Shown: positions 1 through 9,642, numbered from the stretch's first letter. The stretch is DNA of 64,000 nucleotides from Pseudoalteromonas galatheae (GCF_005886105.2 NZ_PNCO02000001.1:1547001-1611000), one strand, 5' to 3'. Translations and numbers: made by a program. The notes: generated by a model from the letters alone, not told the origin.

Positions 1-476
1 ACATAGTTAGATGTCCAGAGACTATCTCGAGTTCCATCTGGTGAATAAAACGCATGCACTTGCAAGAAGTTAGAAGAGGTCTTTTGAACCACCACGCCTT
101 GGCGTCTTGTTTCTTCAGGGAGACGAGCTTCTACTTGCTTCACACGGTTATTAACATCGACAGCGGCCTGATCAACATCTGTTCCTATCTCAAAAGTTAC
201 TGCAATAGTTGTTACTCCTGAGTTAGTACTGGTTGATGTCATATACATCATACCTTCAACACCGGTAATCGCGTTCTCGATGGGGGTTGCAACAGTTTGT
301 TCCAATACATCTGCTGATGCACCTGGGTATACCGCACGTACTTCAACTTGAGGTGGTGCGATTTCGGGATACTGTGCAACTGGTAAACTGCGCATTGCAG
401 CAAGACCTGCGAGCACTATCACGATAGAAATAACAAAGGCGAAAATAGGCCTGTTAATGAAGTATTTGGAGAACAT
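1..476 (-). CDS. RND multidrug efflux permease, AcrB/MexB (HAE1) type, N-terminal part
   Basis: This is the inner-membrane proton-driven pump of a tripartite efflux system. Only the first 158 residues lie in the window; the gene runs off the left edge. The start is MFSKYFINRPIFAFVIS, the classic N-terminal cytoplasmic helix and first membrane segment of HAE1 permeases. It is followed by PVAQYPEIAPPQVEV and VYPGASADVLEQTVATPIE, which match the start of the porter domain. The ATG lies 4 bases after the stop of the adaptor gene, so the two are one operon and probably translationally coupled. Substrates cannot be told from this fragment. The family assignment is secure. Confidence 0.95.
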   Translation of the reverse strand, partial: MFSKYFINRPIFAFVISIVIVLAGLAAMRSLPVAQYPEIAPPQVEVRAVYPGASADVLEQTVATPIENAITGVEGMMYMTSTSTNSGVTTIAVTFEIGTDVDQAAVDVNNRVKQVEARLPEETRRQGVVVQKTSSNFLQVHAFYSPDGTRDSLWTSNY

Positions 477-480
477 CAGA

Positions 481-1653
481 TTATTCCCCTTGCTCGCTCA
501 CAGACACCGGCATGCCAGGAAAAAAGATCCTCGCCATACCTTCAACAATAACGGGTTGTCCTTCTTTTAGGCCTTCGCGAATAACCCACATATTTTCACC
601 ATTAAGCTTGACCCATTCACCAACTTTGACAGGTGCGGGCAGAGCGACTGTTGTGCCTTGTTCATTTTTAGTGGCAATATACACAAATTTACCCGTGCCA
701 TTATCTAGTACCGCTCTTTGCGGCAGAACAATAGCGTTATTGCGTACTGCACCTGAGAGCTTAACTCGCACAAATTGGCCAGGCCTTAGTTCGCCGTTTT
801 CATTAGGGATACGAGCTTGTAACTCACTGGTACCCGTAAAGCGGTTTACGCGAACGTCGCTAAAGTTTACTTTACCCGCTTGTCCGTAAAGCGAACCATC
901 TTGCAGAATAATTGTGGTATCAAACTCATTATGTTCTGGCAGGGCTAAGGAGCCGTTTTCCACATCTTGGCGCATTGCCAATTGCTCACGCTCGGAAAAG
1001 CCAAATCGAGCGCGAATCGTGCTGATATCGGTAAGTTCGGTTAAAAGTACACTTGGACCAGAAACGTAGCTACCTTCTGACATCAGTTCGCGACCGACAA
1101 TCCCAGATACTGGCGCTTCAACTTTGGCATATTCAAGATCCAGCTTAGCTTCACTCAACGCGACTTTTGCAGATTCTAAATTCGCAACTGCAATATCGTA
1201 AGCAGACACTGAATTGTCAAAGTCGCGCTTTGACACTGAGCGTTCGTTCTTTAAACGCTCAAGTCTCTCACTTTCTCGCTTAGTTTGGTCAACGTTTGCT
1301 TTCGCTGCCTGAAGTGCTGCTTGCGCTTTATCTACAGCTAATTCAAATGGTTTAAGCTCAATGGTAAATAGCGAATGACCAGCTTTTACAAACTGACCTT
1401 CCTCAAAGTTGCGAGATTCGATGATCCCAGAAACCCGAGAACGAATTTCTACTTCTTTATCACCCGCGAGAGTGGCTGGAAGTTCGATATCGAAAGGCAC
1501 TGATTGAGTAGTAACTTGTTGTACACTCACTTGCGCAGGTGGCATTGCTTGCCCTCCTTGCTGTGGTGCTTCTGAACACGCAGACAAAGTGCCTAACGTG
1601 AGCATTAAAAAAGATAGGTGTTTAACACGACTGCGTATTGATGCTGGATACAT
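481..1653 (-). CDS. RND efflux periplasmic adaptor (membrane fusion lipoprotein)
   Basis: This periplasmic adaptor joins the RND permease to an outer-membrane channel. The N-terminus carries a lipoprotein signal with lipobox LSAC around residues 23-27, so it is probably anchored in the inner membrane. A lipoyl/barrel-sandwich half motif (VEIRSRVSGIIE) is followed by a helical hairpin rich in Ala, Glu and Lys (about residues 100-165), the second lipoyl half (AKVEAPVSGIVGRELMSEG) and the beta-barrel domain. The longest frame begins at a GTG at 1659; I chose the ATG at 1653 because GGAG sits five bases before it. There is no outer-membrane factor gene between it and the permease. It is divergent from the TetR gene, the usual arrangement for local repression. 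Confidence 0.93.
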   Translation of the reverse strand: MYPASIRSRVKHLSFLMLTLGTLSACSEAPQQGGQAMPPAQVSVQQVTTQSVPFDIELPATLAGDKEVEIRSRVSGIIESRNFEEGQFVKAGHSLFTIELKPFELAVDKAQAALQAAKANVDQTKRESERLERLKNERSVSKRDFDNSVSAYDIAVANLESAKVALSEAKLDLEYAKVEAPVSGIVGRELMSEGSYVSGPSVLLTELTDISTIRARFGFSEREQLAMRQDVENGSLALPEHNEFDTTIILQDGSLYGQAGKVNFSDVRVNRFTGTSELQARIPNENGELRPGQFVRVKLSGAVRNNAIVLPQRAVLDNGTGKFVYIATKNEQGTTVALPAPVKVGEWVKLNGENMWVIREGLKEGQPVIVEGMARIFFPGMPVSVSEQGE

Positions 1654-2071
1654 GAACACTCCAATTCCTATATTATCATTTTATGCTGCCCCGACTTTGA
1701 CGGGGAACTACCTTGCAATTTGCCTTTTATAACGCACACTCAACTGGATGCAATCAGTCAAGTGAGTTCATTTCATACCTTAACCACACCAAAGTAAAGG
1801 CTATTTGTTCGACAATTAAACAAGTAAACGGTAGTGTATACTTAAAGAAATAAAAGGTAAACGGTTGCGTGTACTTTTCTTCGGTTTAGGTATACGATCA
1901 TGTGTACTTTTTATTAACGACTTTATTGATTAAAATAAAGGGAATGTTGATTTATTACGAAGAAGGCTTATCTAGAGATAGAGAAGTAGTTCTTGGTATG
2001 CAACTGACCATGTGAGTAGCAGCTATCGATGGCTCGCTTTTCCCACTATTAATTAAAGACAGAATAAGTAG
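1654..2071. promoter_or_regulatory. Divergent control region between efflux operon and tetR
   Basis: This 418-base gap has no plausible gene. Its middle third holds the three operator-like palindromes listed separately. The part nearest the efflux operon (about 1660-1800) contains short self-complementary stretches but no convincing terminator. The part nearest tetR is AT-rich, and the ribosome binding site of tetR is weak. Both promoters must lie here, but I could not fix -35 and -10 boxes with confidence. Confidence 0.6.
1824..1907. promoter_or_regulatory. Three 18-bp operator-like palindromes at exact 33-bp spacing
   Basis: Three related 18-mers begin at 1824, 1857 and 1890: GTAAACGGTAGTGTATAC, GTAAACGGTTGCGTGTAC and GTATACGATCATGTGTAC. 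Each is an imperfect inverted repeat with GTAwAC at one end and GTrTAC at the other. They share the outer bases, and the next bases are T-rich. The spacing of 33 bases is about three helical turns, which puts all three on one face of the DNA. TetR-family repressors of efflux operons bind such palindromes, so these are the likely operators of the adjacent regulator. That link is inference. Confidence 0.65.
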
Positions 2072-2674
2072 ATGACGCAACTTTCACCAAAACAGCAGTC
2101 AATTTTATGTGCGGCGATAGAAGAATTCGCTCAAAAAGGCCTGCAGGCTACGACGATGGAGTCGATCAGTCAATCTGCAGAAGTTTCTAAGCGAACGCTG
2201 TACAAACATTACTCAACCAAAGACGAGCTATTTGATGCCGTCGTCGAGTTGTTGATTGAGCGGATAAAACCCATCACTGCGATACAGTTTATTCCAAACT
2301 ATGACTTTGCAGTTCAGCTGCAACACCTTGCGAAAAGTGCAATGACTTTACTGAACGATGAGGATTATATGCGTTTATCGCGCATTGTGATGATTGAGTC
2401 GATGCGCAGCTTTGAGCAAGCACAAAACCTTAATGAGAAGTTTAGTAACTGCGAAGCTGCAATGAACCAGTGGTTTGAAGATGCGGCGAGGTCAGGCTGT
2501 TTGGGAAGTTTCAAAGGGGACTTTGCTGCTGCTTATTTCTGGGGAGCACTGAAGAAGCTAGGCTATTGGGAGCGTGCAATAAAATGGCAAGCTCCGCTTC
2601 CAGAAGCAGAGCTTGACATATTGGTTGAAAAAGCGGTCGCGCTATTTTGTAACGGTGTTACTCAACCCCAATAA
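2072..2674 (+). CDS. TetR/AcrR-family transcriptional regulator
   Basis: This is a 200-residue TetR-type repressor. Residues 10-56 form the helix-turn-helix domain; KGLQATTMESISQSAEVS and KRTLYKHYSTKDELFDAV match the family pattern, including the strongly conserved YxHYxxKxxLF. The remaining helical ligand domain (AAYFWGALKKLGYWER near the end) resembles the AefR-type C-terminal domain. It is transcribed away from the efflux operon across a region with three repeated palindromes, which suggests that it represses that operon and itself. Its last 17 bases overlap, tail to tail, with the ABC exporter gene. The inducing ligand is unknown. Confidence 0.92.
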   Translation: MTQLSPKQQSILCAAIEEFAQKGLQATTMESISQSAEVSKRTLYKHYSTKDELFDAVVELLIERIKPITAIQFIPNYDFAVQLQHLAKSAMTLLNDEDYMRLSRIVMIESMRSFEQAQNLNEKFSNCEAAMNQWFEDAARSGCLGSFKGDFAAAYFWGALKKLGYWERAIKWQAPLPEAELDILVEKAVALFCNGVTQPQ

Positions 2675-4502
2675 ACCCACCGGTTTGATGAGACCACAGT
2701 TTGGCGTATATACCATCTAAGGCTAGCAAGGATTGATGGCTTCCTTCTTCTACGATCCGACCTTCATCCATTACGATTAGCCTGTCCATTTGCGCAATTG
2801 TAGATAATCTATGGGCAATCGCAATAACGGTTTTATCTTCCATTAATGCATCTAAGCTCTCTTGGATAGCTTGTTCGACCTCTGAATCTAGAGCTGATGT
2901 AGCTTCGTCTAAAATTAAAATTGGCGCATTTTTTAATAATACACGGGCTATGGCGATACGTTGTCGTTGGCCACCTGATAATTTCACACCGCGCTCACCC
3001 ACTTGAGCGTCAAACCCAGTATTACCGTGGCTGTCTTCCAAGTCTTGGATAAAATCATAAGCCTGCGCTTCTTTTGTTGCGGCAATTAGCTCGTCTTCTG
3101 ATGCATCAGGGCGACCATAAAGAATATTATCACGCACGCTGCGATGGAGCAAAGAAGTATCTTGCGTCACCATGGCGATATGACGTCGTAAGCTTTCCTG
3201 TTTTACTTTAGCAATATTTTGACCATCAATTTCGATGCTGCCGTCGTCGGTATCGTAGAATCTCAGTAATAAGTTCACTAAGGTCGACTTGCCCGCACCT
3301 GAGCGGCCAACTACGCCAATTTTCTCACCGGGTTTGATATGCAGGTTAAGGTTGTCGATGACATTATGTTGTTTCGCCGCATCTTTACGCTTATAAGCAA
3401 AGGTCGTGTTACAAAAGTCGATTTTTCCGGCTTTAAAATCTAACTGCGGCGCTGTTTGTTGATCAACAATATCAAGCGGTCTTGAGAGCGTATTCATGCC
3501 GTCTGCAACTGTACCAATATTTTCGAATAGGCCGCTAATTTCCCACATTATCCACTGTGCCATACCATTTAAGCGTAAGGCTAATCCCACAGTAATTGCG
3601 ATTGCACCAGCGGTTATCGCATTAAAAGACCATAAGTAGATTGAAAGTGCTGCGACGGAAAATACCAAAAGATAATTTAGGGCTTGAATGCTAACGTTTA
3701 AGCTAGTTGCTAGGCGCATTTGTTTATATACAGGTTGAATAAACACATCCATGCTGTCTTTGGCATATTCTTCTTCTCGTTTAGTGTAAGAGAAAAGCTT
3801 TACAGTTGAAATATTGGTGTAACTATCAACGATCCTTCCTGTCATTTCTGAGCGTGCGTCAGCCTGCTCACTAGAAACACGTTTTAGTTTAGGAACGAAA
3901 TAGAATTGAAAACAGATATAGCAGCCAAGCCAGACAACCAGCGGGATCATCAAACGTATATCACTGCTTGCGACAAGCGCGAGCATTGCGGTGAAGTACA
4001 CTAAAATATAAACCAGCACATCGAGTAACTTCATGACTGATTCTCGCACGGCTAGGGCGGTTTGCATCACTTTAGTTGCAATTCGTCCAGCAAACTCGTC
4101 TTGATAGAATGTCATAGACTGCTTTAGCAAGTAGCGGTGTGCCTGCCAACGAATAGCCATTGGGTAATTACCCAATAAACTCTGATGTAAAATGGCGCTG
4201 TGAAAAAAGACTAATAGTGGCAGCGCCACTAACGTGATCACAGACATTCTAATTAGCTCGGCTTGTTTGGCTTCAAATAGAGTTTGCGGTGTGTAAGTGG
4301 AGAGCCAGTCAACTAAATCACCCATAAAGCCAAATAATGTTACTTCCAAAATTGCGAGGATTGCAGCACTTAGCGACATAAATAATAAGGGTAATTCCAT
4401 TCCCTTAGTATAGAAGCGACAGAAAGCCAACAAACCTTGTGGTGGCTGACCAACTTCTTGCTCGGGAAACGGTTTGGTAAAGCGTTCAAATACTCGATAC
4501 AT
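2658..4502 (-). CDS. ABC exporter, fused permease and ATPase (MsbA-like half transporter)
   Basis: This 614-residue half transporter has about six membrane helices in residues 30-330 and a nucleotide-binding domain in residues 360-610. Visible motifs are Walker A GRSGAGKST, the Q-loop region (MVTQDTSLLHRSVRDNI), signature LSGGQRQR, Walker B ILILDEATSALD and the H-loop IAHRLSTIA. It probably works as a homodimer in the inner membrane and exports a lipid, peptide or drug; the sequence does not say which. It is a single gene, convergent with tetR and overlapping its 3' end by 17 bases. No partner permease is adjacent. Confidence 0.93.
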   Translation of the reverse strand: MYRVFERFTKPFPEQEVGQPPQGLLAFCRFYTKGMELPLLFMSLSAAILAILEVTLFGFMGDLVDWLSTYTPQTLFEAKQAELIRMSVITLVALPLLVFFHSAILHQSLLGNYPMAIRWQAHRYLLKQSMTFYQDEFAGRIATKVMQTALAVRESVMKLLDVLVYILVYFTAMLALVASSDIRLMIPLVVWLGCYICFQFYFVPKLKRVSSEQADARSEMTGRIVDSYTNISTVKLFSYTKREEEYAKDSMDVFIQPVYKQMRLATSLNVSIQALNYLLVFSVAALSIYLWSFNAITAGAIAITVGLALRLNGMAQWIMWEISGLFENIGTVADGMNTLSRPLDIVDQQTAPQLDFKAGKIDFCNTTFAYKRKDAAKQHNVIDNLNLHIKPGEKIGVVGRSGAGKSTLVNLLLRFYDTDDGSIEIDGQNIAKVKQESLRRHIAMVTQDTSLLHRSVRDNILYGRPDASEDELIAATKEAQAYDFIQDLEDSHGNTGFDAQVGERGVKLSGGQRQRIAIARVLLKNAPILILDEATSALDSEVEQAIQESLDALMEDKTVIAIAHRLSTIAQMDRLIVMDEGRIVEEGSHQSLLALDGIYAKLWSHQTGGFIGVE

Positions 4503-4591
4503 GGATGATCCCTAAATTTGTTCAGCAGCTAGTCTACCTTGATAGTATGAAATTCGCGAGTCACAGATTGGTGCTTAAATTGCACGAGTAA

Positions 4592-5779
4592 TTATAATTG
4601 TTTTTTATTGAGTCGCTTTTGGGCGATTAGCTCACCTGTAATTGCATTGTAGCTAGTGAGCGTTAACGGGGCTGAGTAATGTTTTAAATGGACTTGCTCA
4701 AGCGGTTTTTCTATCGTTATTTTATCAATAGGAACGAGCTTATTAGATTCCTTAGTAAAAAAAGCCAGCTCTAGATAGCAAGGAAAAGTTTGTTTACAGA
4801 TACTCAGTGGCTGTTTTTTCAGCCTAAAAGTAGATGATATCCAGCTTGGGCGGTTCTCGACATGAATGGTTTTTGGCCAAGTAACGGATAAATCAAAGCG
4901 TTCAGGATCAGAAGAGTAGTGTTGTGAAGTACTAGTTACTCGTTCAAGCAATAATGGTCCATCGCCAGTTTCAGAATGAACTTCAGATAGTCTAACTTGG
5001 TCTATCGTCAGTGGGTTGACCTGCAACTGCTGTTTTAACTCACTCGCTAATTGTTTTTGCTCGTCCAATTGTGAGAAACCAAGGTGGATCAGTAGCTTTG
5101 CATCGGGATTGCTATTAAATACTTTTTCCTGTAATTCTAACGCGGCAACTTTAGCTCTATTGTCTTGCGATTCTCTATCATAGCTAATAATTTCATAGCC
5201 AATTGTTTTTGCCTCAAATATTAAGCTGGCGAATGTCGCTTCCATCGTGTAGATACCATGGTCGTATGTGGTAAAGCCATGTTTATTTACCTGCTGCTCA
5301 ACATCAGTTTGGGAGGACAATGCCTCTAACGCGAGGTAGCGATAACCTTGATCGTATAAAGGTTGAAGCAGGGCGATTGTTAACGCACGATGCTTGGCAT
5401 TATGGTACGCTTCATTCACCATAGTGATACGAGTTTTCATCGATTTTTGCTTGATGACTTCCAGAGCAGGAACCAAGCGATAGTCATTTAATAACATGTC
5501 AGGGCTAATCACACCTGAAATGAGCTTTTCCGCTTCAAAATAGTTACCAACTATAGAATGGTAAGTCGCTGCATATTGAATACTGGCTGAGCTACTGTCT
5601 AAACTCCCACGGATAGGTAACTGAGCCTCAAGAGACTGTGTATTTTCGTACACACGTTTGTCTGTGTTGACGGCAAATATTAATGATGCTGGATTGCTAT
5701 CTGAATTGGCAATTAGTTTTGTACTTAACAGGGAACATGCCAAAAAAATGGCTACCGTTGAACACTTTATACGTAACAC
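4592..5779 (-). CDS. Exported protein, EreA/ChaN/TraB-superfamily-like
   Basis: This 395-residue protein has an N-terminal signal peptide (hydrophobic run CSTVAIFLACSLLSTKLIA), so it is exported. Around residues 117-150 there is NEAYHNAKHR followed by LYDQGYRYLALEAL. That resembles the Glu/His-containing motif and following strand of the erythromycin-esterase/ChaN/TraB-like fold. IGYEIISYD and KLLIHLGFSQ further on fit the same pattern. I do not recognise a named family, and the resemblance is by eye only. The C-terminal third (after about residue 285) looks like a separate beta-rich domain with two Cys residues (ICKQTFPCY). It appears to be monocistronic. Confidence 0.6.
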   Translation of the reverse strand: MLRIKCSTVAIFLACSLLSTKLIANSDSNPASLIFAVNTDKRVYENTQSLEAQLPIRGSLDSSSASIQYAATYHSIVGNYFEAEKLISGVISPDMLLNDYRLVPALEVIKQKSMKTRITMVNEAYHNAKHRALTIALLQPLYDQGYRYLALEALSSQTDVEQQVNKHGFTTYDHGIYTMEATFASLIFEAKTIGYEIISYDRESQDNRAKVAALELQEKVFNSNPDAKLLIHLGFSQLDEQKQLASELKQQLQVNPLTIDQVRLSEVHSETGDGPLLLERVTSTSQHYSSDPERFDLSVTWPKTIHVENRPSWISSTFRLKKQPLSICKQTFPCYLELAFFTKESNKLVPIDKITIEKPLEQVHLKHYSAPLTLTSYNAITGELIAQKRLNKKQL

Positions 5780-5914
5780 CTGAATCCACTCCTTGCGGTT
5801 TATTACGGTTATATTAATAGCATAAAAGCGCGCAGGGCTGAATCAAATCAAAGCAAAATTTTTACAACAATTTTATATTTGAATTATTTACATAGTGGAG
5901 AGAAGTTGAAGCTA

Positions 5915-5949
5915 ATAAAAAGGCCAGTAGCTAAGTAGCTGCTGGCCCT
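5915..5949 (-). terminator. Intrinsic terminator of the DUF3010 gene
   Basis: An 11-bp stem (GGCCAGTAGCT paired with AGCTGCTGGCC, one G-U pair) has a 4-base loop. Read leftward it is followed by a TTTTT run. It lies 9 bases beyond the stop codon of the gene at 5958. Confidence 0.85.
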
Positions 5950-5957
5950 TGATATGA

Positions 5958-6404
5958 TTATTCTTCTTTGCCGTATGTTTTACGAAGAATATAAACATAG
6001 GCATTAATGAAAGCTTGCTCTTGAAACTTTTTCAACCCAGTGTCTTCAAAGTCAACAGGAATTGGGTTTCTTTTTAATTGCTCTTTAACTTCAGTACCAG
6101 ATAGTAACTGCACGTCCACGCCTGAAATTAACTGGATTGCTGCTTCCATTTTAAAACCTGCCGCACTACCTGCGAACTTACCTTTATGTGGGCGCTGACG
6201 AATGGCGATAGAATCTACGCCGTAATCTTCTACTAGTTTTGCAAAGTCGAATTGGAACTTGCGCATTTCATCAAGTTCTGTCCCTTGGTTACTTAACGTA
6301 AAGCGGCGCTGACGAATGTCTCTGATATCAAAAACGTCATCTTCTTTCGTTAGCATACAAAGCAGAGCTTCGCTGCCTGAAATTTCAACCCCAAGTGTTC
6401 TCAT
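5958..6404 (-). CDS. DUF3010 family protein
   Basis: This protein of about 148 residues begins MRTLGVEISGSEALLCML, typical of the DUF3010 family found in marine gammaproteobacteria. Its function is unknown. The repeated pattern of a short strand with GVE, a glycine-rich turn and later alternating strands recalls RNase H-like or actin-like folds, but that is only an impression. The longest frame begins at a TTG at 6425; I chose the ATG at 6404 because GGA lies seven bases upstream and family members begin at this Met. It lies just downstream of the phosphatase-like gene (34-base gap) on the same strand and is followed by a strong terminator, so the two may be cotranscribed. Confidence 0.82.
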   Translation of the reverse strand: MRTLGVEISGSEALLCMLTKEDDVFDIRDIRQRRFTLSNQGTELDEMRKFQFDFAKLVEDYGVDSIAIRQRPHKGKFAGSAAGFKMEAAIQLISGVDVQLLSGTEVKEQLKRNPIPVDFEDTGLKKFQEQAFINAYVYILRKTYGKEE

Positions 6405-6438
6405 TTTCGTGTCCAGATTATGCAAAAATTGAATTATC

Positions 6439-7431
6439 TCACAGTGTTATTTCTATTGCTATCGCTGCATGGTCAGAATAGCAAATATCTTCGTCCATAC
6501 GCTTTGGATCAAGGTGAGCATCGTAACTGTAGTAATGTAACGACTTCACCCTAGGCGCTTCTCGGTTGGGATTGAATTCTTTTGAACAAAGAATGTAATC
6601 AAGTACATTACCCTCACCTTGATAGTAATGACTGGCGGGCTTTTCTTTGTGGTTGTTGTCGGCATAAAGAAAACTGTCGAACAACCCGACACTGTCAAAG
6701 CCATTACTGGCAAGTACGGGTGGAAAGGCTTGCGTCATAAAAGATAGTGCCGGGCTGTCTAACGCATCATTGAAGTCGCCCATCACCAATGTTGCAGCCT
6801 GTTTCTCTCTTTGTGTCTTTAATGCATCGTAATAAATGATGGAAGCTTCGAGTGAACGTGAGATCTGCGACTGCATCGTACCTACGGTTTCGTGGAGCAA
6901 TGTAAGTAGCGGATCGTCTTGATTGGAATCTCCTAGCATGTGGGCCATTGAATGCACGCGTTGAGACTTAAAGTGGACGGCATAACACGCCAGTAACCCA
7001 AAGCCTGGAATATCGAACTTACATTTTATCGGGGTACGATTGAATTTAAATTGATGTTGATTATTAAGGTATTCGAGTAATTCGGGGCAGGGCTCTAACG
7101 GTGCAAAAGATTTAAATGGTAGCTTCGATGCGATAGCGACTACTGGTTTAAACAGTACTGATGGATATACGTGATCAGGACTTGGCGCATCGACAGTGGC
7201 AAAGTGAACAAGGCCCAAGTCTTCGCACAGCATCTGTAAGCTATCAGGAGAGAAGACCTCTTGAAACACAATGACGTCGGGGTTTATATGCTGAATGAGT
7301 CCCGTGATGAACTGAGTTTTGGTTTGCCACTGTGTTTCATTATAGTGCTCATGAAGCTGATAAAAGGAATAAGGTGGTGCTGCAAAATTTAGTAGATTAA
7401 AGGTTGCAAACCGATAACGCTTTTTGGCCAC
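6439..7431 (-). CDS. Endonuclease/exonuclease/phosphatase family protein
   Basis: This metal-dependent phosphoesterase of about 330 residues shows the expected motif order: RFATFNLLNF near the start, VIVFQEVF with the metal-binding Glu, then VMGDFNDALDSPAL (catalytic Asp/Asn) and CYSDHAAIAIEI (SDH motif) at the end. The substrate could be DNA, phosphoinositide or another phosphodiester, and the sequence does not decide this. No signal peptide is seen. The longest frame starts with TTG at 7443; GTG at 7431 has GGGA six bases before it and is preferred. It lies upstream of the DUF3010 gene on the same strand and is divergent from thrS. Confidence 0.88.
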   Translation of the reverse strand: MAKKRYRFATFNLLNFAAPPYSFYQLHEHYNETQWQTKTQFITGLIQHINPDVIVFQEVFSPDSLQMLCEDLGLVHFATVDAPSPDHVYPSVLFKPVVAIASKLPFKSFAPLEPCPELLEYLNNQHQFKFNRTPIKCKFDIPGFGLLACYAVHFKSQRVHSMAHMLGDSNQDDPLLTLLHETVGTMQSQISRSLEASIIYYDALKTQREKQAATLVMGDFNDALDSPALSFMTQAFPPVLASNGFDSVGLFDSFLYADNNHKEKPASHYYQGEGNVLDYILCSKEFNPNREAPRVKSLHYYSYDAHLDPKRMDEDICYSDHAAIAIEITL

Positions 7432-7516
7432 GAATAATCCCAAAATAGTTTTTGTAAATTAATAGATTAATTTTAGCTCTAGGCTTGCACTTAGCCAAGT
7501 AACACGCGAGAATAGT

Positions 7517-7560
7517 GGCTCTTATTCGGAAGTCCTCGGATGAGCCGCGATAATTCGCGC
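7517..7560 (+). promoter_or_regulatory. Structured region upstream of thrS (possible leader hairpins)
   Basis: Two small hairpins can be drawn in the 229-base gap before thrS: GGCTC with GAGCC (7517-7546), and CGCGA with TCGCG around a TAAT loop (7547-7560). In E. coli the thrS leader folds to mimic tRNA-Thr and mediates autorepression by ThrRS. Whether these hairpins do the same is untested, and the distance to the start (about 100 bases) leaves room for other structure. A promoter could not be assigned. Confidence 0.3.
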
Positions 7561-7660
7561 AAGACAATGCTTATTCGTAAAAGCGTTGATAGGCACACTT
7601 TAAAATTAATTAAATACATGTGATGCATTGTAGGTGTCACCACTGTAAATAGGATTTATC

Positions 7661-9571
7661 ATGCCAGTTATTACTCTCCCTGACGGCAGTCAGCGTATTT
7701 TTGAAAACCCTGTCACTACTTTAGAAGTCGCTCAAGACATCGGTCCTGGCCTTGCGAAAGCAACGATTGCTGGCCGTGTAAATGGCGTTCGTGTTGACGC
7801 TTGTGACCTCATCGAAAATGATTCAGCACTTGAAATCATCACTGCAAAAGACGACGACGGTCTTGAGATTATTCGTCACTCGTGTGCGCACTTGATTGGT
7901 CACGCTGTAAAACAATTGTTCCCAGAAGCTAAAATGGCGATTGGTCCTACCATCGACAACGGTTTTTATTACGATGTTGACCTAGAGCATTCGCTTACTC
8001 AAGAAGACCTTGAAGCGATTGAAAAGCGTATGTTGGAGTTGGCAAAGACCGACTACGATGTAGTAAAGAAAAAGGTGAGCTGGCAAGAAGCGCGCGATGC
8101 ATTTGAAGCACGCGGTGAAACCTATAAGATGGAAATCTTGGACGAGAATATCGCGAAAGATGATCGCCCAGGTTTATATCACCACCAAGAATATGTTGAT
8201 ATGTGTCGTGGTCCGCACGTACCAAATATGAAGTTCTGTCACCACTTTAAGATTATGAAAGTGGCAGGTGCATACTGGCGCGGTAACTCAGAAAATAAGA
8301 TGTTACAGCGTATCTACGGTACAGCTTGGGCTGACAAGAAGCAGCTAAAGGCTTACCTTAAGCGTTTAGAAGAAGCTGAAAAGCGCGATCACCGCAAAAT
8401 TGGTAAAGCACTCGATCTGTGGCACTGGCAAGAAGAAGCACCAGGCATGGTATTCTGGCATAATGATGGCTGGAGCATTTATCGCGAGCTTGAAGATTTT
8501 GTTCGTGAAAAACTACGCGAATATCAGTACGAAGAAGTAAAAGGTCCGTTGATGATGGACCGTGGCTTGTGGGAAAAATCAGGTCACTGGGATAAGTATT
8601 CAGATGCCATGTTCACGACTGAGTCAGAGAAACGTGAGTATGCTATTAAACCAATGAACTGCCCGGGTCACGTGCAGATCTTTAACCAAGGTCTAAAGTC
8701 ATACCGAGATTTGCCATTACGTATGGCTGAGTTTGGTTGTTGTCACCGGAATGAACCATCAGGCGCATTACATGGCTTGATGCGCGTTCGTGGCTTTACT
8801 CAAGATGATGCGCATATCTTCTGTACAGAAGAGCAAATCATGGATGAAGTATCTGCGTGTATCAAAATGGTATACGACACATACTCGACATTTGGCTTTG
8901 AAAAGATTGTTGTAAAGCTTTCTACTCGTCCAGAAAAGCGCATTGGTGAAGACGAAATGTGGGACAAAGCGGAAGAAGCATTGGCCGAAGCGTTGAAAGT
9001 CAACAACATTGAGTTTGAATATCTGCCGGGTGAAGGGGCGTTTTATGGTCCTAAAATTGAATTTACGCTATACGATTGTTTAGAACGTGCGTGGCAATGT
9101 GGTACAGTGCAGTTAGACTTCGCATTACCTGGTCGTTTAGGTGCAACTTATGTTGCGGAAAATAACGAGCGTAAAACGCCGGTTATGATCCACCGTGCTA
9201 TTCTGGGTTCACTAGAGCGCTTTATTGGTATTCTAACGGAAGAATATGCTGGTCAATTCCCAACTTGGCTTGCGCCGAAACAAGTTGTGATCATGAATAT
9301 CACGGATAAACAAGCGGATTATGTCCACGAAGTTGTACAAAAGTTGAATAAACTTGGAATAAGAGCTTGTGCCGACTTGAGAAATGAGAAGATTGGTTTT
9401 AAAATCCGCGAGCATACTTTAAAACGTATACCTTATTTGCTAGTGGTGGGTGATAAAGAAGTCGAGCAACAAGAAGTTGCAGTAAGAACCCGTACTGGTG
9501 AAGATTTAGGTAAATTCTCGATTGATGATTTCATCGCGAAAGTTAGCGAAGAGATTAAAAATCGACTATAA
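7661..9571 (+). CDS. thrS: Threonyl-tRNA synthetase
   Basis: This class II synthetase charges tRNA-Thr with threonine. At 636 residues it is close to the usual 640. Domains in order are: TGS (residues 1-61, starting [17 protein letters not shown]); the second additional/editing domain with [16 protein letters not shown] and the zinc-binding CRGPHVPN; the catalytic core with motif 2 ([22 protein letters not shown]) and motif 3 ([11 protein letters not shown]); and the anticodon-binding domain (about residues 535-636, [14 protein letters not shown]). The Cys and His residues of the active-site zinc ([12 protein letters not shown] and further His) are present. It heads the translation operon; infC follows 71 bases after its stop. 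Confidence 0.98.
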   Translation: MPVITLPDGSQRIFENPVTTLEVAQDIGPGLAKATIAGRVNGVRVDACDLIENDSALEIITAKDDDGLEIIRHSCAHLIGHAVKQLFPEAKMAIGPTIDNGFYYDVDLEHSLTQEDLEAIEKRMLELAKTDYDVVKKKVSWQEARDAFEARGETYKMEILDENIAKDDRPGLYHHQEYVDMCRGPHVPNMKFCHHFKIMKVAGAYWRGNSENKMLQRIYGTAWADKKQLKAYLKRLEEAEKRDHRKIGKALDLWHWQEEAPGMVFWHNDGWSIYRELEDFVREKLREYQYEEVKGPLMMDRGLWEKSGHWDKYSDAMFTTESEKREYAIKPMNCPGHVQIFNQGLKSYRDLPLRMAEFGCCHRNEPSGALHGLMRVRGFTQDDAHIFCTEEQIMDEVSACIKMVYDTYSTFGFEKIVVKLSTRPEKRIGEDEMWDKAEEALAEALKVNNIEFEYLPGEGAFYGPKIEFTLYDCLERAWQCGTVQLDFALPGRLGATYVAENNERKTPVMIHRAILGSLERFIGILTEEYAGQFPTWLAPKQVVIMNITDKQADYVHEVVQKLNKLGIRACADLRNEKIGFKIREHTLKRIPYLLVVGDKEVEQQEVAVRTRTGEDLGKFSIDDFIAKVSEEIKNRL

Positions 9572-9642
9572 ATATAAACTTGCGTGTACTTCACTTTTTC
9601 TGGTGCACGCAATTACTTTTGAATTTTTTGGAGGAACGTACC

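Noticed and set aside
7995..9415. Several antisense open frames inside thrS
   Set aside because: They lie opposite a strongly conserved gene, lack ribosome sites and look like reverse-strand shadows.
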